DNA from: Lachnospiraceae bacterium
Lineage (GTDB): Bacteria; Bacillota; Clostridia; Lachnospirales; Lachnospiraceae
Direction of reading: 5' to 3'
Assembly: GCA_017470735.1 (NCBI GenBank)
Contig: JAFUYB010000032.1
Span: 1 to 60,095 of the forward strand
Length of the DNA: 60,095 nt
The notes under the pieces were generated by a model, which worked only from the letters and a program-made list of their open reading frames with translations, had not been told where the DNA came from and made no database searches. Positions 36,236-44,084 of the stretch are shown piece by piece (the stretch's first letter is position 1; every line of letters begins with the position of its first letter). Made by a program: the position numbers and the translations under genes.

Positions 36236-37107
36236 TGGAAAGCAATATAACAATTATCGATTCCGAGCAGCAGCGGTTCCATGTGCTGGACATTCCATGG
36301 GATTTGGTGGCAAACCGCAGCCTGCTGTGGTCGCTCGGGAAAAACGATTTCAAACAGAAATTTGCCGGCTCTTACCTCGGCGTGATCTGGGCGTTTGTGC
36401 AGCCGATCGTGACCGTGCTGGTGTACTGGTTCGTGTTCCAGATGGCACTCAATGTCGGCACCCAGGCGACAAAGGCCGGGATTCAGGCGCCGTATGTGCT
36501 GTGGCTTTTGGGCGGTCTCGTGCCGTGGTTTTTCTTCAATGACGCGCTGGTCAATGGAGCCAATGCGCTGATCAGTTACGAATACCTTGTCAAAAAGGTC
36601 GTATTCCAGGTGAGCATTTTGCCGGTCGTCAAGGTATTTTCCAGTTTGTTCGTACACATCTTTTTTGTGGTATTCACATTATTGATGTATGCGCTGTACG
36701 GATATTTTCCGACAGTTTATATGCTGCAGATTGTCTATTATTTTGCGGCAATGCTGGTGCTGTCACTGGGGCTGGTGTATCTGTGCGCGGCGCTTACGGC
36801 GCTGTTCCGCGACATGTCCCAGCTCATCACGATCGCATTGCAGGTGCTGATCTGGATGACGCCGATCATGTGGAATCTGCAGGCAATGCTGGACGGCGGA
36901 AGAGTGCCGCGGGCACTTGAAATAATATTGAAGCTGAATCCGATGTTTTACATCGTGCAAGGTTACCGGGACGCGCTTTTGGATCATCAGTGGTTCTGGG
37001 AGCACCCGGCATTGGGAGCGTATTTTTGGGTATTTTCGCTGGTGATGTTTGTCGTTGGGACAAGGGTATTCAGTAAACTGGAGCCGAGCTTCGCGGATGT
37101 GCTGTAA
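36235..37107 (+). CDS. Polysaccharide-export ABC permease (Wzm/TagG type), ATPase partner not adjacent
   Basis: The 290-residue ABC-2 permease has six membrane spans and the typical start WDLVANRSLLWSLGKNDFKQKFAGSYLGVIWAFVQPIVTVLVYWFVF, a late IWMTPIMWNLQAML and LNPMFYIVQGYRDALL. Such permeases export undecaprenyl-linked glycans or teichoic acids and need an ATPase (Wzt/TagH), normally the next gene. Here the next gene is an AI-2E-type permease. The ATG at 36235 overlaps the rmlC stop; AAGGGG precedes it. The context points to export of a rhamnose- and/or galactofuranose-containing polymer. Confidence 0.9.
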   Translation: MESNITIIDSEQQRFHVLDIPWDLVANRSLLWSLGKNDFKQKFAGSYLGVIWAFVQPIVTVLVYWFVFQMALNVGTQATKAGIQAPYVLWLLGGLVPWFFFNDALVNGANALISYEYLVKKVVFQVSILPVVKVFSSLFVHIFFVVFTLLMYALYGYFPTVYMLQIVYYFAAMLVLSLGLVYLCAALTALFRDMSQLITIALQVLIWMTPIMWNLQAMLDGGRVPRALEIILKLNPMFYIVQGYRDALLDHQWFWEHPALGAYFWVFSLVMFVVGTRVFSKLEPSFADVL

Positions 37108-37121
37108 TATGAGGGAAGAGT

Positions 37122-38285
37122 ATGGATACGAAAAAATGGCTGCAAAATGACTATGTAAAGCGGGCGCTGTTTGCGTTTGCCGTGGTAGCGGGATCCGGGA
37201 TCATCATCCTGCTGCTGTTGAATATTCACAAGATATGCAGCGCCATTACGGGATTCCTGGGATGGGTGTTTGCCGTAATGAGCGGATTTGTCGCAGGATT
37301 CGTTGTGGCATACCTGCTTTTGGGCGTTGTCGTGTGGCTGCAGAAGCTGCTGATGAAAATCCCGCCGCTGCACGATAAACCGCGGGCGGCAAGAGGGCTT
37401 TCGGTGGCAGCGACCTACCTGTTGATCTTCTTTGTATTCTTTAGCGTATTGTTTGCACTTGCGATTGCGATCACAAAGCAGGTACAGACCATCAATTTCG
37501 CGGATCTGCCGCAGCTGGTGCAGGAATTGGAAGTGCAGATACTCGGATTCGTGAATGCGCTGATCGAAGCGCTTGAAAAATTCGGAATCGCCACGGAAGG
37601 AATGAAGGAGTGGCTGTCCAACCTGGGGACGAATATTTCAAATTCACTGACATCGGTGGGGGCAGGCTTCTTCAGCTTTGCCAACAATGTCAAGAGCTTT
37701 ATGGCGAACGCGCTGTTTGCCGTGATCTTTTCGGTCTATTTTCTCTATGACACGGACGGGCTGATGGACTATTGGAGCAAAGCGTTTCACGCACTGTTCG
37801 GGAAGCGGCTGCACGGAGTGCTCGCCGTTCTGGTGCATGACGCGGACACCTGTTTTTCGGGATATATCCGCGGACAGTTCGCGGATGCGGTATTTATGGC
37901 AGTCGCGGTCAGCATTTTATTATCGCTGGTCGGCGTGCCCTATGCGGTAGTGATCGGCATATTGTCCGGCATCGGCAATTTGATCCCCTATGTCGGACCG
38001 TTTGTAGCGTATGGCCTGACGATTGGCGTGTGCATTGCGTCCGGTCTGTGGTCGACGCTTGTCATTGCGGTGGTTTTGGTTTTGATCCTGCAGACGATTG
38101 ACGGCAATGTCATCAACCCCCGCCTGCTGTCGCAGAGCATCGATGTGCATCCGGTGCTCGTGATCGTCGGCCTGCTGTTCGGCTCCGCCGCGGGGGGCTT
38201 CGCCGGAATGCTGCTTGCCGTGCCGGTGGCCTCGTTTTTAAAGATCCAGTTTGAGCGGCTGGTGGAGTGGAGACGTGGTAAATGA
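37122..38285 (+). CDS. AI-2E family (UPF0118) transporter
   Basis: The 387-residue membrane protein has an eight-span layout: two or three N-terminal spans, a long amphipathic cytoplasmic region (about 120-220) with coiled-coil character, and a C-terminal block containing LVGVPYAVVIGILSGIGNLIPYVGPFVAYG and VIVGLLFGSAAGGFAGMLLAVPVASFLKI, which are diagnostic. Members have been linked to AI-2 export (TqsA) or sodium/proton exchange, but most are uncharacterised. It starts 14 bases after the polysaccharide permease and is last in the run, with a terminator 50 bases after its stop. Confidence 0.92.
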   Translation: MDTKKWLQNDYVKRALFAFAVVAGSGIIILLLLNIHKICSAITGFLGWVFAVMSGFVAGFVVAYLLLGVVVWLQKLLMKIPPLHDKPRAARGLSVAATYLLIFFVFFSVLFALAIAITKQVQTINFADLPQLVQELEVQILGFVNALIEALEKFGIATEGMKEWLSNLGTNISNSLTSVGAGFFSFANNVKSFMANALFAVIFSVYFLYDTDGLMDYWSKAFHALFGKRLHGVLAVLVHDADTCFSGYIRGQFADAVFMAVAVSILLSLVGVPYAVVIGILSGIGNLIPYVGPFVAYGLTIGVCIASGLWSTLVIAVVLVLILQTIDGNVINPRLLSQSIDVHPVLVIVGLLFGSAAGGFAGMLLAVPVASFLKIQFERLVEWRRGK

Positions 38286-38336
38286 TAGTGTGAGGACGGT
38301 TCACGGATCGTCTCTAAAGTGTTTATATCAAAAATG

Positions 38337-38368
38337 GAATTCTTCTTAAAAAGGGGAATTCTTTTTTT
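38337..38368 (+). terminator. Rho-independent terminator after the rhamnose/AI-2E run
   Basis: GAATTCTTCTT (38337-38347) pairs with AAGGGGAATTC (38351-38361), with two wobbles, around an AAA loop and is followed by seven T residues. Confidence 0.85.
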
Positions 38369-38379
38369 GTGCAAAAATA

Positions 38380-38408
38380 TTGAAATGTCATATACGACAT
38401 GCTATACT
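38380..38408 (+). promoter_or_regulatory. Sigma-A promoter of the AlbA_2/HTH gene
   Basis: TTGAAA (38380-38385), an exact 17-base spacer and TATACT (38403-38408). The spacer is almost entirely filled by one palindrome, and a second palindrome begins within the -10 box. Confidence 0.7.
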
Positions 38409-38426
38409 GTCGTATATATACGACAG
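38385..38426. promoter_or_regulatory. Two palindromic operators in the AlbA_2 gene promoter
   Basis: Site 1, ATGTCATATACGACAT (38385-38400), is a near-perfect palindrome between -35 and -10. Site 2, CTGTCGTATATATACGACAG (38407-38426), is a perfect 20-base palindrome covering the predicted start near 38415. Both contain TGTC-N-TATA-N-GACA half-site symmetry, so one dimeric regulator probably binds both and blocks polymerase. Confidence 0.7.
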
Positions 38427-38457
38427 TGTGTTGGCATAGAGATAGATGAGGAAAAAT

Positions 38458-39780
38458 ATGCATATTGGAAATGAAACGGAAACTATTGAATTCAAAAGAA
38501 GCACATCAGAGGCGAAAGAAGGGCTGATTTCCATATCTTCTATGCTAAATAAGCATGGTAAAGGACTTCTATATTTTGGTGTGAAAAATAACGGAGAAGT
38601 AGTTGGTCAGCAAATCGGAGAGAGAACCCTGACAGAGCTGTCGGAAAAAATCAGTTCATCAGTCAAGCCTGTTTTTTTGTATGAAATCAATCAGCGAAAT
38701 ACGATGGACGGAAAGACTTTTATTGAAGTCAGTTTCAGTGGTGATCGGAAGCCGTATTCTGCTTTTGGAAGATACTATCTTCGGTATCACGATGAAGACC
38801 GACAAATGGATAATGAACAGTTGCGGGCATTTTATTTGTCGCAACGAAAAGATTATAGCGAGTGGGAAGTGGCGGATTCGAGATGCCCGATTGACGATGC
38901 GGATGAAAGCTTGCTGGAAGAATATGTGGATGAGGCAAAGCGGCACAAGCGTTTACGGTATCAGTACGCCGGCAAAGAGACTATGCTTGGAAAGTTGGGT
39001 CTGTTGTATCAGAAGAGTTATTTGAATAATGCGGGTAATGTTTTGTTTTCTGCCAAGCAGCCGGTTCGATTAAAGCTGGCAAAGTTTGCGTCGGACACGA
39101 GATTGACTATTTTGGCATTGGAAATATTTGACGGGAATGTGTTTGAATGTATCCGCAAGGCAATGGAATTTTATTCTGAAAATATAAATTGGAATATAGT
39201 AATGGATGGCGGTATCCAACGGCGGGAGCAACCGGAAATACCATTGGAAGCGGTTCGGGAGATCGTTGTGAATGCGTTCAGCCACGGAGATTATCACGCC
39301 AATACGGATTTTGAGTTGGATATATACAGCAACCGTGTCTGCATTTATTCGCCGGGGCAGTTTCCCAAGCCCTACACGCCGGAGCAGTTTGCAACAGAGG
39401 CAATAGAGCCGATTCCGCTGAATGTCAGAATTTCAGATGTGTTGTTTCGGAACGGAACGATTGAGCAGATTTCCACGGGCTTCGAGCGGACATTCCACCT
39501 GTGCCGAAAATACGATATTGCGTACAGCTATACGGAAACGGCAAACGGTTTTCGGTTTGTATTTTACCGAAATGGGAAGACGGCAAATGCGCGGAATGAA
39601 ATAGAAAAGACTATTATAAACACCATTGAGAAAAACGAAAAGACAACGGCGGCTTCGCTGGCAAAAGAGATGGATGTTTCAGAGCGGACGGTTCAGCGGT
39701 GGATGAAAAAGTTGAAAGCAGAAGGTGTTTTAGAGCGGATTGGAAATAATGGTAATGGATATTGGCGGGTTGTGGAGTGA
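38458..39780 (+). CDS. AlbA_2 (Schlafen-like) putative transcriptional regulator with C-terminal HTH
   Basis: The 440-residue protein has an N-terminal AlbA_2 domain (ETIEFKRSTSEAKEGLISISSMLNKHGKGLLYFGVKNNGEVVG), a central segment with the HATPase_c_4-like motif AVREIVVNAFSHGDYHAN near residue 270, and a C-terminal winged-helix (TTAASLAKEMDVSERTVQRWMKKLKAEGVLERIG). This architecture is common in predicted regulators and some defence-linked proteins. I chose ATG 38458, preceded by GAGGA at 5 bases, over the ATG 12 bases upstream. Its own promoter carries two palindromes, so autoregulation is likely. Its AT-richer base use than the neighbours suggests transfer. Confidence 0.88.
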   Translation: MHIGNETETIEFKRSTSEAKEGLISISSMLNKHGKGLLYFGVKNNGEVVGQQIGERTLTELSEKISSSVKPVFLYEINQRNTMDGKTFIEVSFSGDRKPYSAFGRYYLRYHDEDRQMDNEQLRAFYLSQRKDYSEWEVADSRCPIDDADESLLEEYVDEAKRHKRLRYQYAGKETMLGKLGLLYQKSYLNNAGNVLFSAKQPVRLKLAKFASDTRLTILALEIFDGNVFECIRKAMEFYSENINWNIVMDGGIQRREQPEIPLEAVREIVVNAFSHGDYHANTDFELDIYSNRVCIYSPGQFPKPYTPEQFATEAIEPIPLNVRISDVLFRNGTIEQISTGFERTFHLCRKYDIAYSYTETANGFRFVFYRNGKTANARNEIEKTIINTIEKNEKTTAASLAKEMDVSERTVQRWMKKLKAEGVLERIGNNGNGYWRVVE

Positions 39781-39783
39781 TTT

Positions 39784-39915
39784 TTGAGAAATAAGGAATG
39801 GCAGTACCTCTTTATCCCATCCAAGCAGGTGACGGAAAATGTATCGTTTGAGAATTTAGCGGAGAGGTTTCGGGAAAAGGATTTCCTCAAACACCATTGC
39901 AAAAATAAATTATAA
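39784..39915 (+). pseudogene. Possible remnant coding fragment after the AlbA_2 gene
   Basis: Directly after the AlbA_2 stop, in the same frame, TTG 39784 opens a 43-codon stretch (RNKEWQYLFIPSKQVTENVS, then FENLAERFREKDFLK) ending at TAA. It has a protein-like composition but no ribosome site. It may be the remains of a neighbouring gene or read-through sequence. I do not recognise it. Confidence 0.25.
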
Positions 39916-39987
39916 TATGCTACGATATTGCTATTGGAAAAGGGAACTGACACCATAGTGCATTACAATTGAAAGCGAGGAACAAAT

Positions 39988-40659
39988 ATGCAACTGACAA
40001 AAACACAGCTGGCAAATATGATCGATCATACAAACCTGAAGGCATATGCTGATGAAGAGGCGATGAAAAAACTCTGCAGCGAAGCGGCGGACAACCATTT
40101 CGCAATGGTCGCGATCAATGGGGCGCAGGTCGAGCGCTGTGCGGCGCTGCTGAAGGGCACGGGCGTCCATGTGGGAGCGGCGATCGGATTTCCTTTGGGG
40201 CAGATGACGATTGCAAGCAAGGTGTTTGAAGCGCAGGACGCGATCGACAAGGGCGCGGACGAGATCGATTACGTGATCAATGTGGCGGAGCTGAAAAACG
40301 GCAATTTGGACTTTATTGAAAAAGAAATGCAGGCGATTGTCGATGTCTGCAGGAAAGCAGGCAAGATCTCAAAGGTGATTTTTGAAAACTGCTATCTGAC
40401 GGATGAAGAGAAGACGAAGGTGGCGGAGATTGCCAGGAAAGTGAAACCGGATTTTGTTAAGACATCGACGGGCTTCGGCACGGGCGGCGCGACAGCAGAG
40501 GATGTGCGCCTGATGAAATCTGTTGTCGGGGATGAAGTAAAGGTTAAGGCAGCAGGGGGCATCCGGGATCTGAAGACGGCACTCGCGATGGTTGAGGCCG
40601 GGGCAGAACGCCTCGGGACAAGCACCGGCGTAGAAATCGTTGAAGCATTTGCCGATTGA
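39988..40659 (+). CDS. deoC: Deoxyribose-phosphate aldolase
   Basis: The enzyme cleaves 2-deoxyribose-5-phosphate to glyceraldehyde-3-phosphate and acetaldehyde in deoxynucleoside catabolism. The 223-residue TIM barrel has the N-terminal [19 protein letters not shown], the [15 protein letters not shown] strand, the Schiff-base lysine in [14 protein letters not shown] near residue 155, and [11 protein letters not shown] with the second catalytic lysine. GCGAGGA precedes the ATG. No other deo genes are adjacent, so it is a stand-alone unit between the AlbA_2 gene and a convergent gene. Confidence 0.97.
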   Translation: MQLTKTQLANMIDHTNLKAYADEEAMKKLCSEAADNHFAMVAINGAQVERCAALLKGTGVHVGAAIGFPLGQMTIASKVFEAQDAIDKGADEIDYVINVAELKNGNLDFIEKEMQAIVDVCRKAGKISKVIFENCYLTDEEKTKVAEIARKVKPDFVKTSTGFGTGGATAEDVRLMKSVVGDEVKVKAAGGIRDLKTALAMVEAGAERLGTSTGVEIVEAFAD

Positions 40660-40687
40660 GAAAAAACCGCGATATGATTTATGCGGT
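40660..40687 (-). terminator. Terminator for the minus-strand HAD/RsgI-like operon
   Basis: On the minus strand ACCGC (40687-40683) pairs with GCGGT (40670-40666) and is followed by six T residues. It lies between the converging deoC and lipoprotein genes and may also end deoC transcripts. Confidence 0.6.
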
Positions 40688-40709
40688 CTGATCGTTTGGT
40701 GAAAGGTGC

Positions 40710-41360
40710 TTATTCGCTGTCTTCATGCAAGGTGACTTCCGCAGTAATGCCATGAATTACCGCGACATCTTCGGCAACGGTCAAAACATTATCCTCAATC
40801 GTGCGTAGATCGACAAAGGTGATCGTGCTGCTGCCGGGAGCGGCAGTGTTTTGCGGATCGTCAGCAGAGGAGCCGTCGTTACCGGCAAAGGGAACGCTGT
40901 CAGCCTCATCCAACGGCATCTGCGACTCGGAAATCTGAATATCAATGACAGGGCTGACATCACTGATATACCCATCGATGACAGCCTGCTCCAGAATGCG
41001 GCGGACAGCTTTTTTATAAGGTGTCCGTTTCCATTTTTTGCGGGTTTCATGCTTTAGAACATCCGCGTCTTCATTCAGAGCTTCAAAAGAAACGACCTTG
41101 AGCTTTTTATTCAGGTGAAGGACAAACTGCGGACGGATCCGGATGGTAATGGCAATCTCGCCTGGCTCTAATTCCCGTGGATCGGAAAGTGACTCTTCCA
41201 AGAATGCCTGCCGGTCACGGAGCGTGCTGGTATCGGGCACAGTTATTGTGCCGTCAGATGCAGAGGGCTTGTGGTTGACAAATCCGCAGCCATCTGTCAG
41301 AAGCAGCGGGACTGCTATGAAAAAGCATAGAAAAAATTTTTTGCATTGAAATCTGTTCAT
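40710..41360 (-). CDS. RsgI-middle-domain-like putative lipoprotein
   Basis: The 216-residue protein begins with a signal-like segment (FFLCFFIAVPLLLTDGCGF) that may be lipidated at Cys, although the lipobox is not ideal. Residues about 65-150 (ITIRIRPQFVLHLNKKLKVVSFEALNED ... AVRRILEQAVIDGYI) strongly resemble the extracytoplasmic middle domain of RsgI-type anti-sigma factors. The usual N-terminal sigma-binding domain and membrane helix are missing, and no SigI gene is nearby. I chose the second in-frame ATG (MNRFQCKKFF); the first would overlap the HAD stop. It is second in a two-gene minus operon. Confidence 0.7.
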   Translation of the reverse strand: MNRFQCKKFFLCFFIAVPLLLTDGCGFVNHKPSASDGTITVPDTSTLRDRQAFLEESLSDPRELEPGEIAITIRIRPQFVLHLNKKLKVVSFEALNEDADVLKHETRKKWKRTPYKKAVRRILEQAVIDGYISDVSPVIDIQISESQMPLDEADSVPFAGNDGSSADDPQNTAAPGSSTITFVDLRTIEDNVLTVAEDVAVIHGITAEVTLHEDSE

Positions 41361-41368
41361 ATGATCAA

Positions 41369-42154
41369 TCAAATCAAACCCAGTTTTTTGCAGGCGTTGT
41401 AAATCCCGTCGCTGTGGATATCGTCAGTCACGATGTCGGCAGAAGCCTTGGCGACATCCGAACCATTTCCCATGACGACGGCAGTGCCGGCGGTACCCAG
41501 CATCGCTAAATCATTCGCGCTGTCGCCGAATGCGATGGTATCGGCAGCATCGATGCCGAACCGTTCGCACAGACGGCGGATCGCGCTGCCTTTGTTGAAG
41601 CCGGCAGGCGACATTTCCACGACTTCAGGAGAATGCACCATGAACTCAAAATCATCCTGCAGCGCGTGCATGCAGGCGTCGTGGTCATTCGGACGCGTGG
41701 CGCAGGAGAGCTTGGAGATCTCCCACCTGCCCCAGTTGTCAGCGATGGAAAGCAGCTTATCGCCAAGGTCGCGCTTTAGTTTTTTTCCATAAGGCTCATG
41801 TCCGAATTCGTCATCATCCACATAGAGATAATGACGGCCCTCGAGCACCGGACGGAATCCGAAGGAACGCACCGTTTCTATGACATGAGCTACGAACTCA
41901 TTGTCCAGGCGGTGATAAAAGATCACTTCATCATTATATTCGATCATCGTTCCGCACCCCGAAATAATGCCGTCAAAGCCGATGCCGAGCAATTCCTGCG
42001 AGTTGATAAAGGCGCGCGACCGGCCTGAATTGATGAATGCGAGATGGCCGTTGGCCCTCGCCTGATGAACCGCACGGACCGTGCTCCCGGGGATTGCGTT
42101 ATGAAAATCCCAAAGCGTGCCGTCTATGTCAAAAAATAATAGTTTCCTGCCCAT
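41369..42154 (-). CDS. HAD-superfamily (Cof-type) hydrolase
   Basis: The 261-residue type IIB HAD phosphatase has motif I FFDIDGTLW (nucleophile Asp then Asp), motif II FINSGRSRA, a cap domain, the conserved lysine in FNKGSAIRRLCERF, and motif IV TIAFGDSANDLAMLGTAG. The likely substrates are sugar phosphates or cofactor phosphates. No ribosome site precedes the ATG, and a near-consensus promoter ends 8 bases before it, so the mRNA is probably leaderless. The neighbouring divergent gene is the PTS IIAB gene. Confidence 0.92.
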   Translation of the reverse strand: MGRKLLFFDIDGTLWDFHNAIPGSTVRAVHQARANGHLAFINSGRSRAFINSQELLGIGFDGIISGCGTMIEYNDEVIFYHRLDNEFVAHVIETVRSFGFRPVLEGRHYLYVDDDEFGHEPYGKKLKRDLGDKLLSIADNWGRWEISKLSCATRPNDHDACMHALQDDFEFMVHSPEVVEMSPAGFNKGSAIRRLCERFGIDAADTIAFGDSANDLAMLGTAGTAVVMGNGSDVAKASADIVTDDIHSDGIYNACKKLGLI

Positions 42155-42162
42155 GGAAAAGC

Positions 42163-42191
42163 ATTATAACACAAGGGATTCCCCTTGACAA
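42163..42191 (-). promoter_or_regulatory. Promoter of the HAD gene
   Basis: On the minus strand TTGTCA (42191-42186), a 17-base spacer and TATAAT (42168-42163). Its -35 overlaps the -35 of the divergent PTS promoter by five bases. The predicted start is at or within 3 bases of the ATG. Confidence 0.65.
42172..42187. promoter_or_regulatory. Palindromic operator candidate between HAD and PTS
   Basis: CAAGGG-ATTC-CCCTTG is a perfect inverted repeat with 6-base arms lying between the two -10 boxes and touching the shared -35 region. A regulator bound here could control both directions. It does not match a catabolite (cre) site. Confidence 0.5.
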
Positions 42192-42213
42192 ACCCATTTC
42201 AGAAGTTTATATT
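42185..42213 (+). promoter_or_regulatory. Promoter of the mannose-family PTS operon
   Basis: A perfect TTGACA (42185-42190), a 17-base spacer and TATATT (42208-42213) predict a start near 42220. A small leader hairpin follows (AGCTC 42232-42236, GAGCT 42242-42246). Confidence 0.8.
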
Positions 42214-42265
42214 TAGATTTAAACAAAATAAAGCTCCAAGAGAGCTAAAGAAAGGGGAGAGGAAC

Positions 42266-43243
42266 ATGGTAGGATTTATCCTGGCAAGTCATGGAGATTT
42301 TGCTGAGGGAATTTATTCATCCGCCCAGATGGTCTTCGGCGAAGCGGAAGAGCTTCAAGTCGTGACCTTCCACAACGGTGAAACCCTCGACGATCTGCGT
42401 GGCAATCTACTCAAAGCAGTTGGGAAGCTTTCCGACCAGGAGAATGTCCTGTTTATGGTAGACCTGTTCGCAGGTTCACCGTACAATCAGGCATTCCAGT
42501 TGTGCGCGGAACATCCCGGCTGGGCAATCATTACCGGTCTGAACCTTCCGATGCTCGCGCAAGCGTACGGCGATCGTGACATGGCGACGGCAGGCGAGAT
42601 TGCAAAAGACTTGGTGGGCGCAGCCCGCGAAGGAATCGTGGTACATCCCGAAGAGTTCATGCCGGCAGAGGCAGCGCCCGCTGCAGCGGCAGGCGGAGCA
42701 CCGGCTGGTGCGATCCCTCCGGGAACGGTCTTGGGAGACGGACACATCAAGTATGTGCTCGCCCGTATCGACACCCGTCTTCTTCATGGACAGGTGGCGA
42801 CGGCTTGGACCAAGCAGGTACAGCCGACCCGTATCATTGTCTGCTCGGACGGCGTAGCGCATGACGAGCTGAGAAAGACGATGATTGAACAGGCAGCGCC
42901 TCCGGGAGTCAAGGCAAATGTCGTACCGATTTCCAAGATCATCGAGGTTGCGAAAGATCCGCGCTTCGGAGATACCAAGGCAATGCTTCTGTTCGAGACG
43001 CCGCAGGACGCGTTAAAGGCGATCGAAGGCGGTGTGGACATCAAGGAGATCAATGTCGGATCGATGGCACATTCCAACGGCAAGGTTGCCGTCAACCAGG
43101 TGTTGTCACTGGGCAAGGAAGATGTCGAGACATTCGACAAGCTGAAATCTTTGGGCATCAAGTTCAATGTCCGCAAGGTTCCGACCGACAGTCCGGAAGA
43201 TATGGACGCACTGGTCGAGAAGGCAAGAGCAGAGTTAAAGTAA
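42266..43243 (+). CDS. manX: PTS mannose/fructose/sorbose family EIIAB
   Basis: This fused phosphotransfer protein of a mannose-class sugar PTS receives phosphate from HPr. Residues 1-130 are the IIA domain with the active histidine His9 (FILASHGDFAEG). An Ala/Gly/Pro-rich linker (about 132-160) joins the IIB domain, whose phosphorylated histidine is His174 in ARIDTRLLHGQVATAW. I chose ATG 42266 by AAAGGGGAGAGG; the frame from 42185 starts inside the promoter. It is first in the IIAB-IIC-IID operon. The sugar cannot be read from sequence, but nagB downstream hints at amino sugars or mannose. Confidence 0.95.
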   Translation: MVGFILASHGDFAEGIYSSAQMVFGEAEELQVVTFHNGETLDDLRGNLLKAVGKLSDQENVLFMVDLFAGSPYNQAFQLCAEHPGWAIITGLNLPMLAQAYGDRDMATAGEIAKDLVGAAREGIVVHPEEFMPAEAAPAAAAGGAPAGAIPPGTVLGDGHIKYVLARIDTRLLHGQVATAWTKQVQPTRIIVCSDGVAHDELRKTMIEQAAPPGVKANVVPISKIIEVAKDPRFGDTKAMLLFETPQDALKAIEGGVDIKEINVGSMAHSNGKVAVNQVLSLGKEDVETFDKLKSLGIKFNVRKVPTDSPEDMDALVEKARAELK

Positions 43244-43265
43244 ATAATTTGGGAGGAAAGAAAAA

Positions 43266-44066
43266 ATGAATGGTTTATCAATTATTTTAGTGATTATCAT
43301 TGCTTTCTTCGCCGGCATGGAAGGTATTCTGGATGAGTTCCAGTTCCATCAGCCGATCGTGGCTTGTACGCTGATCGGTCTGGTGACAGGCAATTTGGAA
43401 GCCGGCATTATCCTCGGTGGTACGCTTCAGCTGATGGCTATGGGCTGGGCGAACATCGGAGCGGCGGTAGCGCCGGATGCCGCACTGGCATCGGTTGCAT
43501 CCGCAATCATTCTGGTAAAGGGCGGACAGGGCGTTGCCGGTGTGCCGACTGCAATCGCAGTGGCTATCCCGCTGGCAGTTGCAGGTCTTTTCCTGACCAT
43601 GATCGTTCGTACGCTGGCAGTCGGTATTGTTCACGCAATGGACGGCGCGGCAAAGAACGCTGAGTTCGGCAAAGTGGAAATGCTTCAGATCGGCGCAATC
43701 TGCATGCAGGGTCTTCGTATCGCGATCCCGGCAGCGGCAATGTGCTTCGTTCCGGCAGAGGCAGTTTCCTCAGCACTGAACGCAATGCCTGCATGGCTGA
43801 CCGACGGTATGTCCATCGGCGGCGGCATGGTCGTGGCAGTAGGTTACGCAATGGTCATCAACATGATGGCAAACAAGGAAGTTTGGCCGTTCCTGTTCAT
43901 CGGTTTCGCGGTGGCGGCTATTTCCGATCTGACACTGATCGCTCTTGGTATCCTGGGCGTATCTATGGCATTCATTTATCTGAATCTTGCTGAGCAGGGT
44001 GGCTCCGGCGGCGCGTCCGGCGGCGGCAGCGGTGATCCGCTCGGTGATATTCTGAATGACTATTGA
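43266..44066 (+). CDS. manY: PTS mannose-family EIIC
   Basis: This membrane subunit forms the sugar pathway with IID. The 266-residue protein has about eight hydrophobic segments and the family motif LEAGIILGGTLQLMAMGWANIGAAVAPDAALASV near residue 45. EGILDEFQFHQPIVACTLIGLVTG comes before it, and a glycine-rich C-terminal tail (GGSGGASGGGSGDP) is longer than usual. GGGAGGAAAG precedes the ATG 22 bases after IIAB. Confidence 0.95.
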   Translation: MNGLSIILVIIIAFFAGMEGILDEFQFHQPIVACTLIGLVTGNLEAGIILGGTLQLMAMGWANIGAAVAPDAALASVASAIILVKGGQGVAGVPTAIAVAIPLAVAGLFLTMIVRTLAVGIVHAMDGAAKNAEFGKVEMLQIGAICMQGLRIAIPAAAMCFVPAEAVSSALNAMPAWLTDGMSIGGGMVVAVGYAMVINMMANKEVWPFLFIGFAVAAISDLTLIALGILGVSMAFIYLNLAEQGGSGGASGGGSGDPLGDILNDY

Positions 44067-44084
44067 TGAAGGAGGTAGAAGAGA

